DNA from: Faecalibacterium duncaniae
Lineage (GTDB): Bacteria; Bacillota; Clostridia; Oscillospirales; Ruminococcaceae
NCBI RefSeq assembly: GCF_010509575.1
Contig: NZ_CP048437.1
Location: forward strand, 62,001-126,000
DNA length: 64,000 nt
Reading direction: 5' to 3'
Shown here in pieces: positions 42,909 through 52,343 of this stretch. Within the stretch, counting starts at the first letter, position 1. Each line of letters opens with the position of its first letter. The position numbers and the translations under genes are program-made. The notes below the pieces were generated by a model. That model did no database searches, was not told the origin of the DNA, and saw only the letters and a program-made list of their open reading frames with translations.

Positions 42909-44730
42909 CCCACTCCGTCCTTTCCGGAATATACTTTGGCAGATGAATGACTGCCTCTGTCCATTCTCCTGTACAACTCCTGAGCTCCAAACCATAGTCG
43001 CGGCCAAAATAGAGCCTGATCCGCTCGTTGACATTGAAGATGCCGTAACCACCATCGCTGACCGTTACGCCCCGCTTCAGATCTGCATTCAGGATCGTCA
43101 GTGTCTCTTGCGAGATTCCCAGCCCGTCATCACGGACACAGAGATAGACCCCCCCTGGTTCTTCGCCTGCTGTAATAAGAATGGTGCCTTTCCGGTCCGA
43201 TTCCTTGATCCCGTGATAAATAGAATTCTCCGCCAGAGGCTGTATCAGCAATTTGACCGTGTAGAGCTTTTTCAGTTCCTCCGGGATCCGGATCTGATAA
43301 TCCAATCGATCGCCATACCGCATCTTCTGGATGTCTAGATAACTGCGCACATGGCAGATCTCTTGCTCCAGCGGAATGATCTCCCGCCCCCGGCTGAGGC
43401 CGATGCGGAAAAAATTTGCCAGATCACGCACCATCTGGCTGATGTCCTCCGCTCCTGCGGCCTCTGCCTTCCACCGGATGGAGTCCAGCGTGTTATACAA
43501 AAAATGCGGGTTGATCTGGGCCTGCAAAGCCTGCAGTTCCGCTCGGCGTTTCAGCCGTTGCTCCAGTTCAATGGCATCATTCTTTTCCTCGAGCTGGTGG
43601 CTGTATTGCTTCTCCCTGTCCAGCATCTCATTGCTGCTCCGGAGCATCTGGTTGTAGCTTTTTGTCAGCAATGCGATCTCATCGTTGCCTTCATAGCAGA
43701 ACTCCTGCCTCACATTCTGGCAATTGATCAACTCCCGCAAGGGGGCTGTGAACCAATGGAGCATCAGCAGGCACACTATCCCTGTTACCATGATCAGTGT
43801 CCCGCCTTCCACAAGCAGCAGCTGCAGATAGGATCGGGATTCTTCCCGTGCTGTGGTAGATGCCTGCAGACACACGATGGTCCACGGTGTTACCGATACC
43901 TTGCGGGCGACACCGTAATACCTTTTTCCGTCTAATCTAACATCCAAAACTGTATTTTTTGCGGCGGTCAGCCGACTCAACAGCTCCGGTTCCCTCATCA
44001 ACTCTTCCGCTGCGGCATTCACACAGGTCACGGGGTTGCCTTCCTGATCCAGCACAAGGATCGCCGATTCCGCTTCGGGAACGATTTTTCGGATCAGTGC
44101 CTGAATCTCCTTACAGTCCAGATTTACCACTAAAATGCATTTCCGGGTGGCAGAATACACCTGCGCTGAGGAGATACTGAATCGATAGAGCACTGGTACC
44201 ACCCATTTCCGGGAGCGGAAGATCTCGTCATTGCGGACGGTGCAGAACTCCAGAAATGAATTTCCTTCCCGGATCTCGGACCACAGCGCAACTTTTTCCA
44301 GTGAAAACCCCGGAGTCAACAGGGTGCTGCCGTCCGTAAATGCACCATAATCCGTGTAGAGATACAGATCGCTGATCAGACTGTCGGACACCTTTTTTGT
44401 GGATAGGGGTGCAGCGAGATTGGACATTGCCACGCTGTAGGCTGCCGCATTGGGGTTTGCAAAGTAATTTGCCAAAATGCTGTCCAGCCCCGATTCAGCC
44501 TTAAAATAAAGCAGCCGCTCGATGCTCCCGCTAACGCGGGTGGACAGATAGTTCTCTGTCTGTTCCGCTGTTCGCAGAACGGTCTCTTCCATATTCTCCT
44601 CGATCGTGTCGTTGATATGGCGGTTCAGGATGATCTGATTCAGGGTGATGGCAACCAGAAAGATCACGGTGATGGTGGCAGTGACCTTCAGAACGATCGA
44701 ACCATTGTGATGATGCGTGTGATTGTTCAT
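42883..44730 (-). CDS. YesM-type sensor histidine kinase
   Basis: 615 residues. The first membrane helix is VTATITVIFLVAITLNQIIL. An extracellular sensor domain (about 40-290) follows, then a second helix LIMVTGIVCLLMLHWF and a HAMP region (APLRELINCQ). The kinase core belongs to the His_kinase family with LQALQAQINPHFLYNTLDSIRW (phospho-acceptor His in NPHFL) and HATPase boxes PLAENSIYHGI, VRDDGLGI and GGYGIFNVNERI. Its partner is the response regulator at 41340. It probably senses the sugar through the binding protein at 44860 or directly. A strong hairpin separates it from that gene. Confidence 0.92.
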   Translation of the reverse strand: MNNHTHHHNGSIVLKVTATITVIFLVAITLNQIILNRHINDTIEENMEETVLRTAEQTENYLSTRVSGSIERLLYFKAESGLDSILANYFANPNAAAYSVAMSNLAAPLSTKKVSDSLISDLYLYTDYGAFTDGSTLLTPGFSLEKVALWSEIREGNSFLEFCTVRNDEIFRSRKWVVPVLYRFSISSAQVYSATRKCILVVNLDCKEIQALIRKIVPEAESAILVLDQEGNPVTCVNAAAEELMREPELLSRLTAAKNTVLDVRLDGKRYYGVARKVSVTPWTIVCLQASTTAREESRSYLQLLLVEGGTLIMVTGIVCLLMLHWFTAPLRELINCQNVRQEFCYEGNDEIALLTKSYNQMLRSSNEMLDREKQYSHQLEEKNDAIELEQRLKRRAELQALQAQINPHFLYNTLDSIRWKAEAAGAEDISQMVRDLANFFRIGLSRGREIIPLEQEICHVRSYLDIQKMRYGDRLDYQIRIPEELKKLYTVKLLIQPLAENSIYHGIKESDRKGTILITAGEEPGGVYLCVRDDGLGISQETLTILNADLKRGVTVSDGGYGIFNVNERIRLYFGRDYGLELRSCTGEWTEAVIHLPKYIPERTEWDVSDFDRR

Positions 44731-44750
44731 ACAGCTTCTTTCTTCTCAGA

Positions 44751-44794
44751 AGCACCAATAGAGGGACCCGAAGCCGGGTTCCTCTATTGGTGCT
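44751..44794 (-). terminator. Terminator/attenuator between binding protein and kinase
   Basis: A 20-base stem with one mismatch, AGCACCAATAGAGGAACCCG and CGGGTCCCTCTATTGGTGCT on the minus strand, around a GCTT loop. It probably reduces transcription into the two-component genes relative to the binding protein. Confidence 0.7.
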
Positions 44795-44859
44795 TCACAT
44801 ATATGGATCAAATGGGAGCGGAGTTCAGTTTAAGTTCCGATGCACGCGGGCATCTGTTA

Positions 44860-46263
44860 TCAAACGGAAGTGTCCTGATTCTTTGCGGTAAAGTTGGGAT
44901 AAACGATACGCTTTGCCCCATCGGCAACCGACTTATCATAGGCGTTGTTGTACCGATCGTTCAGCTCGCTGATGGCCTGATCAATGTCCTTTAAACCAAA
45001 AATGCACTGAACCGCCACGGTGGAGTAATCCTCGCCCTCGATGGAAATGGCGGGGCGGATCGGCCAGTTCTGATCATTTGCCCCAATGGCCAGATCCGGC
45101 ATGGTCTCAATGGAGGCCGGCGGTTCTGCACCTTCCACGGCGCTCTTGATCATGACAGTGCCGAGACCGGCGGTATAATAGGGCCCCATGACCTCATCGC
45201 TGTGGAGGAATTCCATGACTTTCCATGCTTCATCCGGGTGCTTTGTGGAGGCATTGATCGCCTTATCGGAGCCGCCAAACCACAGGTTCTGCACACCGTC
45301 CGTATTTCCGGACAGGCTGGGGATCTGGCAGCAGTTCCAGTTGATATCCGTGGGAAACTGGCTCTGGTAAACGCCGGGCTCTGCATGGCTCAAGGAGAAA
45401 TAGAAGGCAATGTTGCCTGCTGCAAACTGGGTGCGCAGGGGGTCAATGTCCAGAGACTCGCTGCCGGGGAATGCTACACCGGTGGAGTACATTTCACGGA
45501 ACAGCTGCAGGACTTCTCTGTAGCTGCTGAAATCGTACTTGCCGTTCTTGAAGTCAAAGCCATTGCAGGTGCCGCCGCTGACCTGAACCACCGGATCGAT
45601 GGAACGCATTACGGCGCTCATTGCCGATTTATAGTTGCCTGCAATGCCGTAGATCCCTTCGCTGCTCAGCTGCTTTGTCACCAGTGTGGCATCATCTACC
45701 AGTTCCTTCAGGGTCTTGGGGGGAGCAGAAATGCCCACCCGATCCAGCAGATCCTGGTTGTAGAACAGGCGACAGGCAGATGCCGTAAAGGGCAGGGAGT
45801 AGATTCCGTCGCCCCAGGAGTTGATGCCCTGCACAAAAGCGCCATCCCAGAAACGAGCCTTGTACTCCTCCGTCATATACGGAGAGAGATCCAGCAGCAT
45901 CTTCTTTTCGTCCACCTGCACTTCCAGCGGGTCCGTTCCACTGAGCTTGAACACATCCGGTGCAGTGTCGGTGCTGAAAGCGAGATCCAGCATCTGAGAA
46001 TAGTTGTCGGCATAGACCTGGTAGTCGATATAAATGTTGTCCGAATTGGTCTTGTTGTATTCTTCGATCAGCGGAGTCAGATACGCCTGATCGTGACGGT
46101 CCGTGGTCCAGTAAGAGATGGTGATCACGCCGTCATCGCCGCCAGCGGTAGAACTGGCAGCCGCGCTGCTGGAACCGGAGTCCCCACAGGCGGCCAGAGA
46201 TGCCGTCATGCCAACAACACCCATGACTTTAAGAAAATCGCGCCGGTTGATCTTTTTTTTCAT
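44860..46263 (-). CDS. Sugar ABC transporter solute-binding lipoprotein (CUT1)
   Basis: 467 residues. The signal peptide carries a twin-arginine-like motif (NRRDFLKVMGVVGM) and a lipobox SLAAC, so it is a lipoprotein that may leave by Tat. After a Ser/Ala linker the type I solute-binding fold begins (ITISYWTTDRHDQAYLTPLI), with WNQD-like WGDGIYSLPFTASACRLFYN in the middle. The C-terminal lobe carries DEAWKVMEFL. ATG 46263 follows AAGAGGAGGAAAG. It captures an oligosaccharide for the two permeases at 39.4-41.2 kb. The ligand is not identified. Confidence 0.92.
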   Translation of the reverse strand: MKKKINRRDFLKVMGVVGMTASLAACGDSGSSSAAASSTAGGDDGVITISYWTTDRHDQAYLTPLIEEYNKTNSDNIYIDYQVYADNYSQMLDLAFSTDTAPDVFKLSGTDPLEVQVDEKKMLLDLSPYMTEEYKARFWDGAFVQGINSWGDGIYSLPFTASACRLFYNQDLLDRVGISAPPKTLKELVDDATLVTKQLSSEGIYGIAGNYKSAMSAVMRSIDPVVQVSGGTCNGFDFKNGKYDFSSYREVLQLFREMYSTGVAFPGSESLDIDPLRTQFAAGNIAFYFSLSHAEPGVYQSQFPTDINWNCCQIPSLSGNTDGVQNLWFGGSDKAINASTKHPDEAWKVMEFLHSDEVMGPYYTAGLGTVMIKSAVEGAEPPASIETMPDLAIGANDQNWPIRPAISIEGEDYSTVAVQCIFGLKDIDQAISELNDRYNNAYDKSVADGAKRIVYPNFTAKNQDTSV

Positions 46264-46370
46264 AATCTTTCCTCCTCTTTTGAGAACAGAACCTTCTTCT
46301 ACTGAGAGCATACCAAATCTGCCGGATTTCAGGGAGTAAAATATTCAGTTTTTATGTTCAAAAAATTACT

Positions 46371-47564
46371 TCAGCCATTGTGAAAATCCAAAAAACGTAG
46401 AAACATTGCCCAATCCCATCGGGTAATATCGTGGCCGCCGGTGCGGCGGTGGTATCCAATTCGCCCGGTCAGGTATCCCGAGTCATTGGCAGGCGGCTGG
46501 CTGGGCAGAGGAGCATCCCCGAAGAGCTCCCAGGCACAACTGGCGCTCTTTGCACCATTCCACTCTGCATCAGGGTCGCTCCACCGATCCTCAGAGCCGC
46601 TGGTTATGTAACACAGCCGTGGTGCCACACAGGCCACCAGCTGGTGCTGATCGAAGGGAAGGGTCTCCTCTTTCCATGCATACTTCTGATAATTTTTGCA
46701 GAACCAATGGGGAAATGCTGCCGTGATGGAACCCACCGTCTCACCATGCTTGCCACGGGACACGGCAGCACCAGAGCAGCCGGAATCATTGACAAGGACC
46801 CCGCAGACCCTTTCATCCTGTGCCGCACACCAAAGAGCTGCCTTGCCGCCGCGCGAGAAACCGCCTACCGAGATTCGGGCCGGGTCGATGCCCGGGTGTT
46901 TTACCAGCAGGTCTACCACACAGCTCATCCCAAAGGCCCAGATGTCCAGGGTTCCCCATGCATCGGCAGGCAGTGCATCTGCACTGAGCCCAAAAAGCTT
47001 TGCCAGTGGGCCGGGATACTGCGCAGCATCGTCGGGCTGCAATGCACTTGCATAGAAGGTCACGGCTGCCCGGCCCGATTGTACGATCTGTTCAGCAGGC
47101 CAGTATTCCTGCTCCGTTTCCTGTTCGATATCAATGAGCGACGGCCCACCGCTTCCGGCTGGAATATTCTGGAAGAAATTCATGGCCTCTTTGCGCCACG
47201 CTTCCGGGGCATTGGCCAGCAGTTTTTCCATCTGATCAGGCCCCATTTTCGGCCCGGGAGAGGCTGTCTTTTCGTGATTGCAAAGGAACAGGACTGCCGG
47301 GACTTTCTGCGTTCCCTCCGGACGCACCAGCACCACGGGGAATTTCAGACTTCCCTGCTTCGTTTTCAGACAGACATCCCAGATCTGCCGTATGGCTTTG
47401 CATTTTGGCAGATACTCTTCTGACCGCAGGTGTTCGGTCTGTTCATAGGGAACTTCCGGCCGGATGCCGTACTCCTGCGAGCGGAACAACGCGAGCAGCG
47501 CTTCCCGCCGTGCATTCCAATTCTGCGGAGTCGTATTCTTTTCCAATACCAACGGCAAATTCAT
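46371..47564 (-). CDS. CE15-like glucuronoyl esterase
   Basis: 397 residues, alpha/beta hydrolase. The nucleophile is Ser237 in VGGFSRGGKAALWCAAQDER, a strong CE15 signature, followed by NDSGCSGAAVSRGKHGETVG and a catalytic His in RRTGGHDITRWDW. The fold starts with a long substrate lid (LRSEEYLPKC). Glucuronoyl esterases cut the ester between lignin alcohols and 4-O-methylglucuronate of xylan. There is no signal peptide, so it acts in the cytosol on an imported oligosaccharide ester, unlike many secreted homologues. ATG 47564 follows TTAGGAGG. It heads the leftward carbohydrate locus; no CBM or GH domain is attached. Confidence 0.8.
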   Translation of the reverse strand: MNLPLVLEKNTTPQNWNARREALLALFRSQEYGIRPEVPYEQTEHLRSEEYLPKCKAIRQIWDVCLKTKQGSLKFPVVLVRPEGTQKVPAVLFLCNHEKTASPGPKMGPDQMEKLLANAPEAWRKEAMNFFQNIPAGSGGPSLIDIEQETEQEYWPAEQIVQSGRAAVTFYASALQPDDAAQYPGPLAKLFGLSADALPADAWGTLDIWAFGMSCVVDLLVKHPGIDPARISVGGFSRGGKAALWCAAQDERVCGVLVNDSGCSGAAVSRGKHGETVGSITAAFPHWFCKNYQKYAWKEETLPFDQHQLVACVAPRLCYITSGSEDRWSDPDAEWNGAKSASCAWELFGDAPLPSQPPANDSGYLTGRIGYHRRTGGHDITRWDWAMFLRFLDFHNG

Positions 47565-47769
47565 CTGATATTCCTCCTAACCGGGGACGGATCATGCCCC
47601 TTTTCATCATATCATCCGCAGCAGCATGGCGGGTTGAAAAAATTCAGGAGATGCTTCAAAATACACCGAACCTGATACAGTGATGTCGCTCCGGCCAGCC
47701 GAATGACTTATAATGTTTTATATAAACAGATGCCAACACGGTATCAGGGTACTTTAGTGAGGAATGAAC

Positions 47770-48555
47770 ATGAAGCATTTTGAGATCTACAAAAAAGACC
47801 CCGCCACCGGCGCTTTGTACCCGGAAGGACAGCGGCGAAAAAAAGGGCTTGCCCGTATCCTGGAGATCGTTGTGCGGGACTTTTGGCAGTTGCTGGGTTC
47901 CGGCTTGATCGCCACGGCGGCGACTCTGCCCTACGGACTCTGTATCATGCTGTTCCTGCCATCCAATGCTCTGGGACCGCTGATCCTTTCCTGTGTTGTC
48001 ACCGGTGCTCTGGCCTCTGTCTTCGGGATGAACCTGCTGGATACAATTTTGCGCTGTCTGCGGGATGAGGCCGGTTTTTGGTCTTTCCAATACAAAAAGT
48101 CTCTGAAGAACAACACCCTGCCGGCCGCTTTGTTCGGGGCGGTATTCGGCCCGTTATTTGCTGTGGATCTGGCAGGGTTAAGTCTGGCGGTACGCCGCGG
48201 CCAAAGCGTGTTTCAGGTCGAGTTTCTGGTGATATCCATAATCTTCCTGCTGGGCTTTGCGCTGAACCTTGCCATCCAGATCCCCCTGATGCAGCTCCCT
48301 GTATCAGCACTGCTCAAAAATGCCTTTCTGCTGTTTCGGGGCAACCTTGGGTGCTCGCTGATGGCTGTTGCCGCATTGATCGGTTATGCTGCACTGTTTG
48401 TTCTGCTGCCAGCCACTTTATCATTCCTGCTCATCGTCTCCAACCTGTGGCTGCCAATGCTGACAGTAGCATTTCTGCTCTATGGTTGTGTTGAAAGAAA
48501 TTTTAGCATAGAATCACGGATCCTGCAAGGAAACGCCCCGAATCCTTTTCTGTAA
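47770..48555 (+). CDS. YesL/DUF624-type membrane protein
   Basis: 261 residues with about five to six membrane helices. The start MKHFEIYKKDPATGALYPEG is cytosolic. Helices include LLGSGLIATAATLPYGLCIM, then the DEAGFWSFQYKKSLKNN loop of this family, and LLPATLSFLLIVSNLWLPML near the end. YesL proteins sit next to YesMN kinases and CUT1 transporters in many Firmicutes; their role is not established. ATG 47770 is nine bases after GTGAGG; an ATG six bases upstream is too close to the RBS. It is divergent from the CE15 gene and ends in a terminator. Confidence 0.75.
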   Translation: MKHFEIYKKDPATGALYPEGQRRKKGLARILEIVVRDFWQLLGSGLIATAATLPYGLCIMLFLPSNALGPLILSCVVTGALASVFGMNLLDTILRCLRDEAGFWSFQYKKSLKNNTLPAALFGAVFGPLFAVDLAGLSLAVRRGQSVFQVEFLVISIIFLLGFALNLAIQIPLMQLPVSALLKNAFLLFRGNLGCSLMAVAALIGYAALFVLLPATLSFLLIVSNLWLPMLTVAFLLYGCVERNFSIESRILQGNAPNPFL

Positions 48556-48559
48556 CCAA

Positions 48560-48600
48560 ACAGGCCTGCTCCGCATCACTGTGGGGCAGGCCTGTCTTTT
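48560..48600 (+). terminator. Terminator of the yesL-like gene
   Basis: ACAGGCCTGC pairs with GCAGGCCTGT (48586-48595), then CTTTT. Confidence 0.8.
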
Positions 48601-48747
48601 GTTTATGAGACCACCCGGTTTTGGGATCCCGGCCCCAAAAAGAATGCCGGTTCGTACATTCCCCCTCTGCTCTCTGGTAAATTACAGCACGGATGTGATA
48701 TAATGGAGAAAAACCACCGGAGAACGGCACAAAAGAAGGAGGCTGGC

Positions 48748-50400
48748 ATGATGGGGCAGAGGCAGCGGGAACAGGTTCAAAGAGGCTGTGCGGTGGGCAC
48801 CGTGGTGCTGCTGGCATGGCTGTGCCGGGTGCTCCCGCTGGAGGGCTTGCCCTCCGGCCTGCAGGAAGCCTGCGGCATCCTCCGGAGCCTGCTGTATCTG
48901 AGCCTGTTCGCAGGGTGGGGAATCTCCCTGTACAACCGCACGGTGCATCCGCAGGTGCGGCGGCTGCTGCTGAATGTGGATCTGTTGATGCTGTTCTGGA
49001 TTCTTGTGCGCACCCTGCGGTTCCAGCTGAACACTCCCCCGGGGATGGATCGGATGCTGGGGTACCTCTACTATGCCCCCATGCTGGGGATACCGGTGCT
49101 CTGCGTTCAGCTGGTCCTGACGGTGGACAGATCCGAGCGCTACCGCCTGTCTGCCTGGGCCAGAATGCTGTGGCTGCCTTCGGCAGTGCTGCTGGAGCTG
49201 GTGCTGACCAACGACCTGCACCAGCAGGTGTTCCGGCTGCAGCAGCCCTGGAACGAAAACTACCAGTACGGCTGGCTTTTCGGTCTGGTGGTGGGGTGGA
49301 TCGTGATCTGCATCCTGCTGGCCTTTGGGATCATCGCCCACAAGAGCCGGAACCCCCGGATCCTCCGGCGGCTGCCCCTGCCTGCCATTCCGATGGTGCT
49401 GCTGGGGGTGTACGCGGTGCTTTACGGCTTCCATATCCCCCTGATCAAGCAGTTTCTGGGGGATATGACCATCGTCCACTGCTTGATGACGGCGGCTTCG
49501 CTGGAAGGGGGCCTGCGTTGCGGCCTGATCCAGTCCAACACCGGCTATGAGGAGCTGCTGCGCGTCACCTCTCTGGCGGTGCAGCTGGTGGACCGGCAGG
49601 GCAACGTGTACTGCTGCTCCGAGAACGGCCGCATGGTGGACCGCCGGGAGCTGCAGGCCGCCATGCATGGCACGGTGCAGCTGGACGAGCACACCCTGCT
49701 GCGCAGCGCACCGGTGCAGGGCGGTTATGTGATGTGGCAGACAGACATCACCGAGCTGGTGGAAAATATGGAGCGCCTGAAGGAGAACCGAACGGAGCTG
49801 GCAGAGCGCAACTATCTGGAACAGCAGAACTACGAGGTGGAGCGCAAGATCAACGCCCTGCGGGAGAAAAAACGCCTGTACGATCTGCTGCAGCGTCAGC
49901 TGGCCCCCCAGATCATCCGGATGGATCAGCTTCTGACCCGGTACCGCGCGGCCCCGGAGGAAGAAAAGCGGCAGCTGCTGGGGCAGGTGGCGGTGCTGGG
50001 CGCTTACCTGAAACGGGGTGCCAACCTGATGTTTCTGGCTCAGCAGCACCGGTATGTGCCCTCGGCGGAGCTGCGGTACGCGCTGGAGGAATCCATCAGC
50101 AGCCTGGAGCTGGCCGGGGTGGAGTGCGCCATGGAGGTGACCCACGAGGCCCGGCTTCCGGCAGAGGCGGCAGCGGCCTGTTACAGCCGGTTCGAGTCGG
50201 TGGTGGAGGGGGCGCTGGGGCAGCTGGATGCCCTGTTTGTGCGGGCCATCTGGAAGGATCACCGGCTGAACCTTTATCTTTCGGTGGAGACCGGGGCAGA
50301 CCTGAAAGCCGCCTGCCCCGCCGCTGTGCAGGAGGCCCCGGGCAGCTGGGTGCTGAACGATCACTTTGAAGGAGGTGCCCCGGAATGTGGAACAAACTGA
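48748..50400 (+). CDS. Multi-span membrane sensor with degenerate kinase region
   Basis: 550 residues. Residues 15-230 have seven or so hydrophobic helices (AVGTVVLLAWLCRVLPL, YAPMLGIPVLCVQLVLTV, WLFGLVVGWIVICILLAFGI, MVLLGVYAVLYGF), like 7TM-type kinase sensors. A PAS-like segment follows (SLAVQLVDRQGNVYCCSENG). Then a coiled coil (ENMERLKENRTELAERNYLE) leads to RQLAPQIIRMDQLLTRY, where a phospho-acceptor His would be expected but is not present. The end resembles a worn-down ATPase fold. I take it as a pseudokinase sensor acting with the small kinase overlapping its end. Start at ATG 48748 (or 48751) after AAGGAGG; a TATAAT lies at about 48699. Confidence 0.7.
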   Translation: MMGQRQREQVQRGCAVGTVVLLAWLCRVLPLEGLPSGLQEACGILRSLLYLSLFAGWGISLYNRTVHPQVRRLLLNVDLLMLFWILVRTLRFQLNTPPGMDRMLGYLYYAPMLGIPVLCVQLVLTVDRSERYRLSAWARMLWLPSAVLLELVLTNDLHQQVFRLQQPWNENYQYGWLFGLVVGWIVICILLAFGIIAHKSRNPRILRRLPLPAIPMVLLGVYAVLYGFHIPLIKQFLGDMTIVHCLMTAASLEGGLRCGLIQSNTGYEELLRVTSLAVQLVDRQGNVYCCSENGRMVDRRELQAAMHGTVQLDEHTLLRSAPVQGGYVMWQTDITELVENMERLKENRTELAERNYLEQQNYEVERKINALREKKRLYDLLQRQLAPQIIRMDQLLTRYRAAPEEEKRQLLGQVAVLGAYLKRGANLMFLAQQHRYVPSAELRYALEESISSLELAGVECAMEVTHEARLPAEAAAACYSRFESVVEGALGQLDALFVRAIWKDHRLNLYLSVETGADLKAACPAAVQEAPGSWVLNDHFEGGAPECGTN

Positions 50401-51215
50401 AGCAGTGGCTGCACCCGGACCACATCACCCGCGGCTCCATCAAGGAGGGCTTTGACGACCTGCCCGCGGCGGTGTGCTACTTTACCCCGGACGGCACCTG
50501 CTGGCTCTACTCGGAGCAGACCGTGTTCGGGGAGGGGGTCCGCCCCCATGTGGAGTGCATCTTTTCGGAGGTGACAGACCTGCAGCGCCAGCGGCAGGAG
50601 CTGCTGCGGCAGAATCAGGAGCTGCTGCGGATGAACCGGGAGCTGCGCCGGCTGTCGGAGAACGTGCAGGAGATGACCCGGGAAAAAGAGATCCTGGAGT
50701 TCAAGACCCGGCTCCACGATGAAATGGGCTACGGCCTTACGGCGGTGCGGCAGTGCCTGCTGCAGCGGAAGGACCCGGCGGAGCTGGAAGCCTCCCTTGA
50801 ACAGATGAACAAGGCGGTGCAGCTGTACCGGAAGGACAGTGAGGCCCCGCCGGAGGAAAACGAGTGGGACGTGTTTGTGGAGGACGCGGCCCAGCTGGGA
50901 GTCACGGTGGCCCTGCAGGGGCCCATGCCCCGGCAGCACCAGCAGCTGCTGCTGACCATTGCCCGGGAGTGCATCACCAACGCGGTGCGCTACGCCGGGG
51001 CCAACCGGTTGGAGATCACCATCACCCCGCAGGGCGGGGGCCAGCGCTGGCAGTTTGAAAACGACGGCCCGCCCCCCGCAGACCCCGCCATTACGCCGGG
51101 CGGAGGGCTTACCGCCATCCAGCGCCGGGTGATGCAGGCGGGCGGCACCATGGAGGTGCAGGCCCGGCCCCGCTACCGGCTGTGTGTGAACCTGCCAAAG
51201 GAGGAAACGATATGA
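50385..51215 (+). CDS. Soluble histidine kinase (ATP-binding)
   Basis: 276 residues, no membrane span. A short PAS-like start (FDDLPAAVCYFTPDGTCWLYS) is followed by a coiled coil of Gln/Glu/Arg (LQRQRQELLRQNQELLRMNR). The phospho-acceptor region is KTRLHDEMGYGLTAVRQCLL, a HisKA_3-like HDExG box. The HATPase domain has ARECITNAVRYAGANRLEI and NDGPPPADPAITPGGGLTAI. It starts 16 bases before the end of the upstream sensor gene and overlaps the response regulator at its stop, so all three are translationally coupled. It is probably membrane-recruited by the upstream sensor. Confidence 0.85.
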   Translation: MWNKLKQWLHPDHITRGSIKEGFDDLPAAVCYFTPDGTCWLYSEQTVFGEGVRPHVECIFSEVTDLQRQRQELLRQNQELLRMNRELRRLSENVQEMTREKEILEFKTRLHDEMGYGLTAVRQCLLQRKDPAELEASLEQMNKAVQLYRKDSEAPPEENEWDVFVEDAAQLGVTVALQGPMPRQHQQLLLTIARECITNAVRYAGANRLEITITPQGGGQRWQFENDGPPPADPAITPGGGLTAIQRRVMQAGGTMEVQARPRYRLCVNLPKEETI

Positions 51216-51844
51216 CCAGCGTTTTGATCGTGGAAGACCAGCGGATGCCCCGGGAGAACATGGAGCACCTTGTGGAGGACAGCGGCCGCTACCGCCGGGT
51301 GGCCTCCCTGAGCACAGCGGAAATGGCGCTGGCCCAGTGCGCCCGGCACAGCGTGGATCTGGTGCTGATGGATGTGTGCACCAAGGGCAGCCGGGACGGC
51401 ATTGACGTGGCGGCAGAGATCAAGGCCCGGTACCCGGAGACCAAAGTCATCATCATTACTTCCATGGTGGAGGAAAGCTACCTGAAACGGGCAAAGGCCG
51501 CCGGGGCCGAGAGCTTCTGGTACAAGGATGTGTCCCCGGAGAGCCTGCTGGAGGTGATGGACCGCACCATGGCGGGGGAAAGCCTCTACCCGGACCGCAC
51601 CCCGGAGACCCGCCTGGGGCAGGTCAGCAGCACCCAGCTCACCCCCCGGGAGATCGAGGTGCTGCGGCTGGTGTGTGAGGGGCTGGAATATGAGGAGATC
51701 GCCGCAGAGCTGGGCATCTCCTCCCGCACCGTAAAGCGCTTTGTCTCTTCCCTGCTGGAAAAAACTGGCTACTCCAACCGCACCCGCCTGGCCATTGCCG
51801 TCACCAAGAAAAACTTCATCCTCCCCCATCTGGAGGAGGAGTGA
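51212..51844 (+). CDS. Response regulator with LuxR-type DNA-binding domain
   Basis: 210 residues. The receiver domain has the acidic pair in VLIVEDQRM, Asp54 in LVLMDVCTKGSRD and the Lys in FWYKDVSPES. The C-terminal HTH is LTPREIEVLRLVCEGLEYEEIAAELGISSRTVKRFVSSLLEKTGYSNR (given in pieces: recognition helix SRTVKRFVSSLL). ATG 51212 overlaps the kinase stop. A clear RBS (AAAGGAGG) precedes it. Its likely target is the following receiver-like gene and surface protein, which have no regulator of their own; this is an inference from position. Confidence 0.9.
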   Translation: MTSVLIVEDQRMPRENMEHLVEDSGRYRRVASLSTAEMALAQCARHSVDLVLMDVCTKGSRDGIDVAAEIKARYPETKVIIITSMVEESYLKRAKAAGAESFWYKDVSPESLLEVMDRTMAGESLYPDRTPETRLGQVSSTQLTPREIEVLRLVCEGLEYEEIAAELGISSRTVKRFVSSLLEKTGYSNRTRLAIAVTKKNFILPHLEEE

Positions 51845-51845
51845 G

Positions 51846-52095
51846 GAACCTCTCCGTCTCGCATTCGCTCGCCACCTCCCCTAATAGGGGAGGCAAGAAA
51901 GGCGCTGCTTTACGGCAAACTGCCGTGCAAAACCCCTCAGTCACGGCTTGCGCCGTGCCAGCCCCCCTAGTAGTGGGGCCCTTGGCAAAGAGGATAAGTT
52001 TCTGCTTTATGGTCAACACGCAGACGCTGCCGCCCTGCCAAGGCCTCCCCTACTAGGGGAGGTGGCTTTGCGCAGCAAAGACGGAAGGGTTGTAC
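51846..52095. repeat. Interspersed inverted-repeat element, copy h (composite)
   Basis: Ends AACCTCTCCGTC and GACGGAAGGGTTGTAC. It contains three hairpin arms: CCTCCCCTAATAGGGGAGG, CAGCCCCCCTAGTAGTGGGGCC and CCTCCCCTACTAGGGGAGG, so it looks like two elements, one nested or fused with the other. It starts directly after the response regulator stop. Confidence 0.8.
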
Positions 52096-52115
52096 AAAGG
52101 CGAAGCCTGCCCGTG

Positions 52116-52143
52116 AGCCCCCCTTTGCAGGGGGGCTTTTTTT
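52116..52143 (+). terminator. Terminator of the sensor/kinase/regulator operon
   Basis: AGCCCCCC-TTTGCA-GGGGGGCT followed by seven T. Between here and 52343 about 200 bases hold an A/T-rich probable promoter for the next gene (TATCCTTGATACAGT at about 52277); no certain -35 was seen. Confidence 0.85.
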
Positions 52144-52343
52144 ATGCGCATTTTGCTCCCAAAAGTGCCAAATTGTGGAACACGCCGGAAATTCTGGAAA
52201 AACTTTGGGCAGAACACCGAAAAATTTTCACAGTTTTGTCCCTTATGGCCCATGCGGAGCCGCGGGGCGGTGTGGTATCCTTGATACAGTAAAACGTTCT
52301 GCATCCATGTGGCGAGACACTGCCCGGAAAGGAGGCCGTGGAC

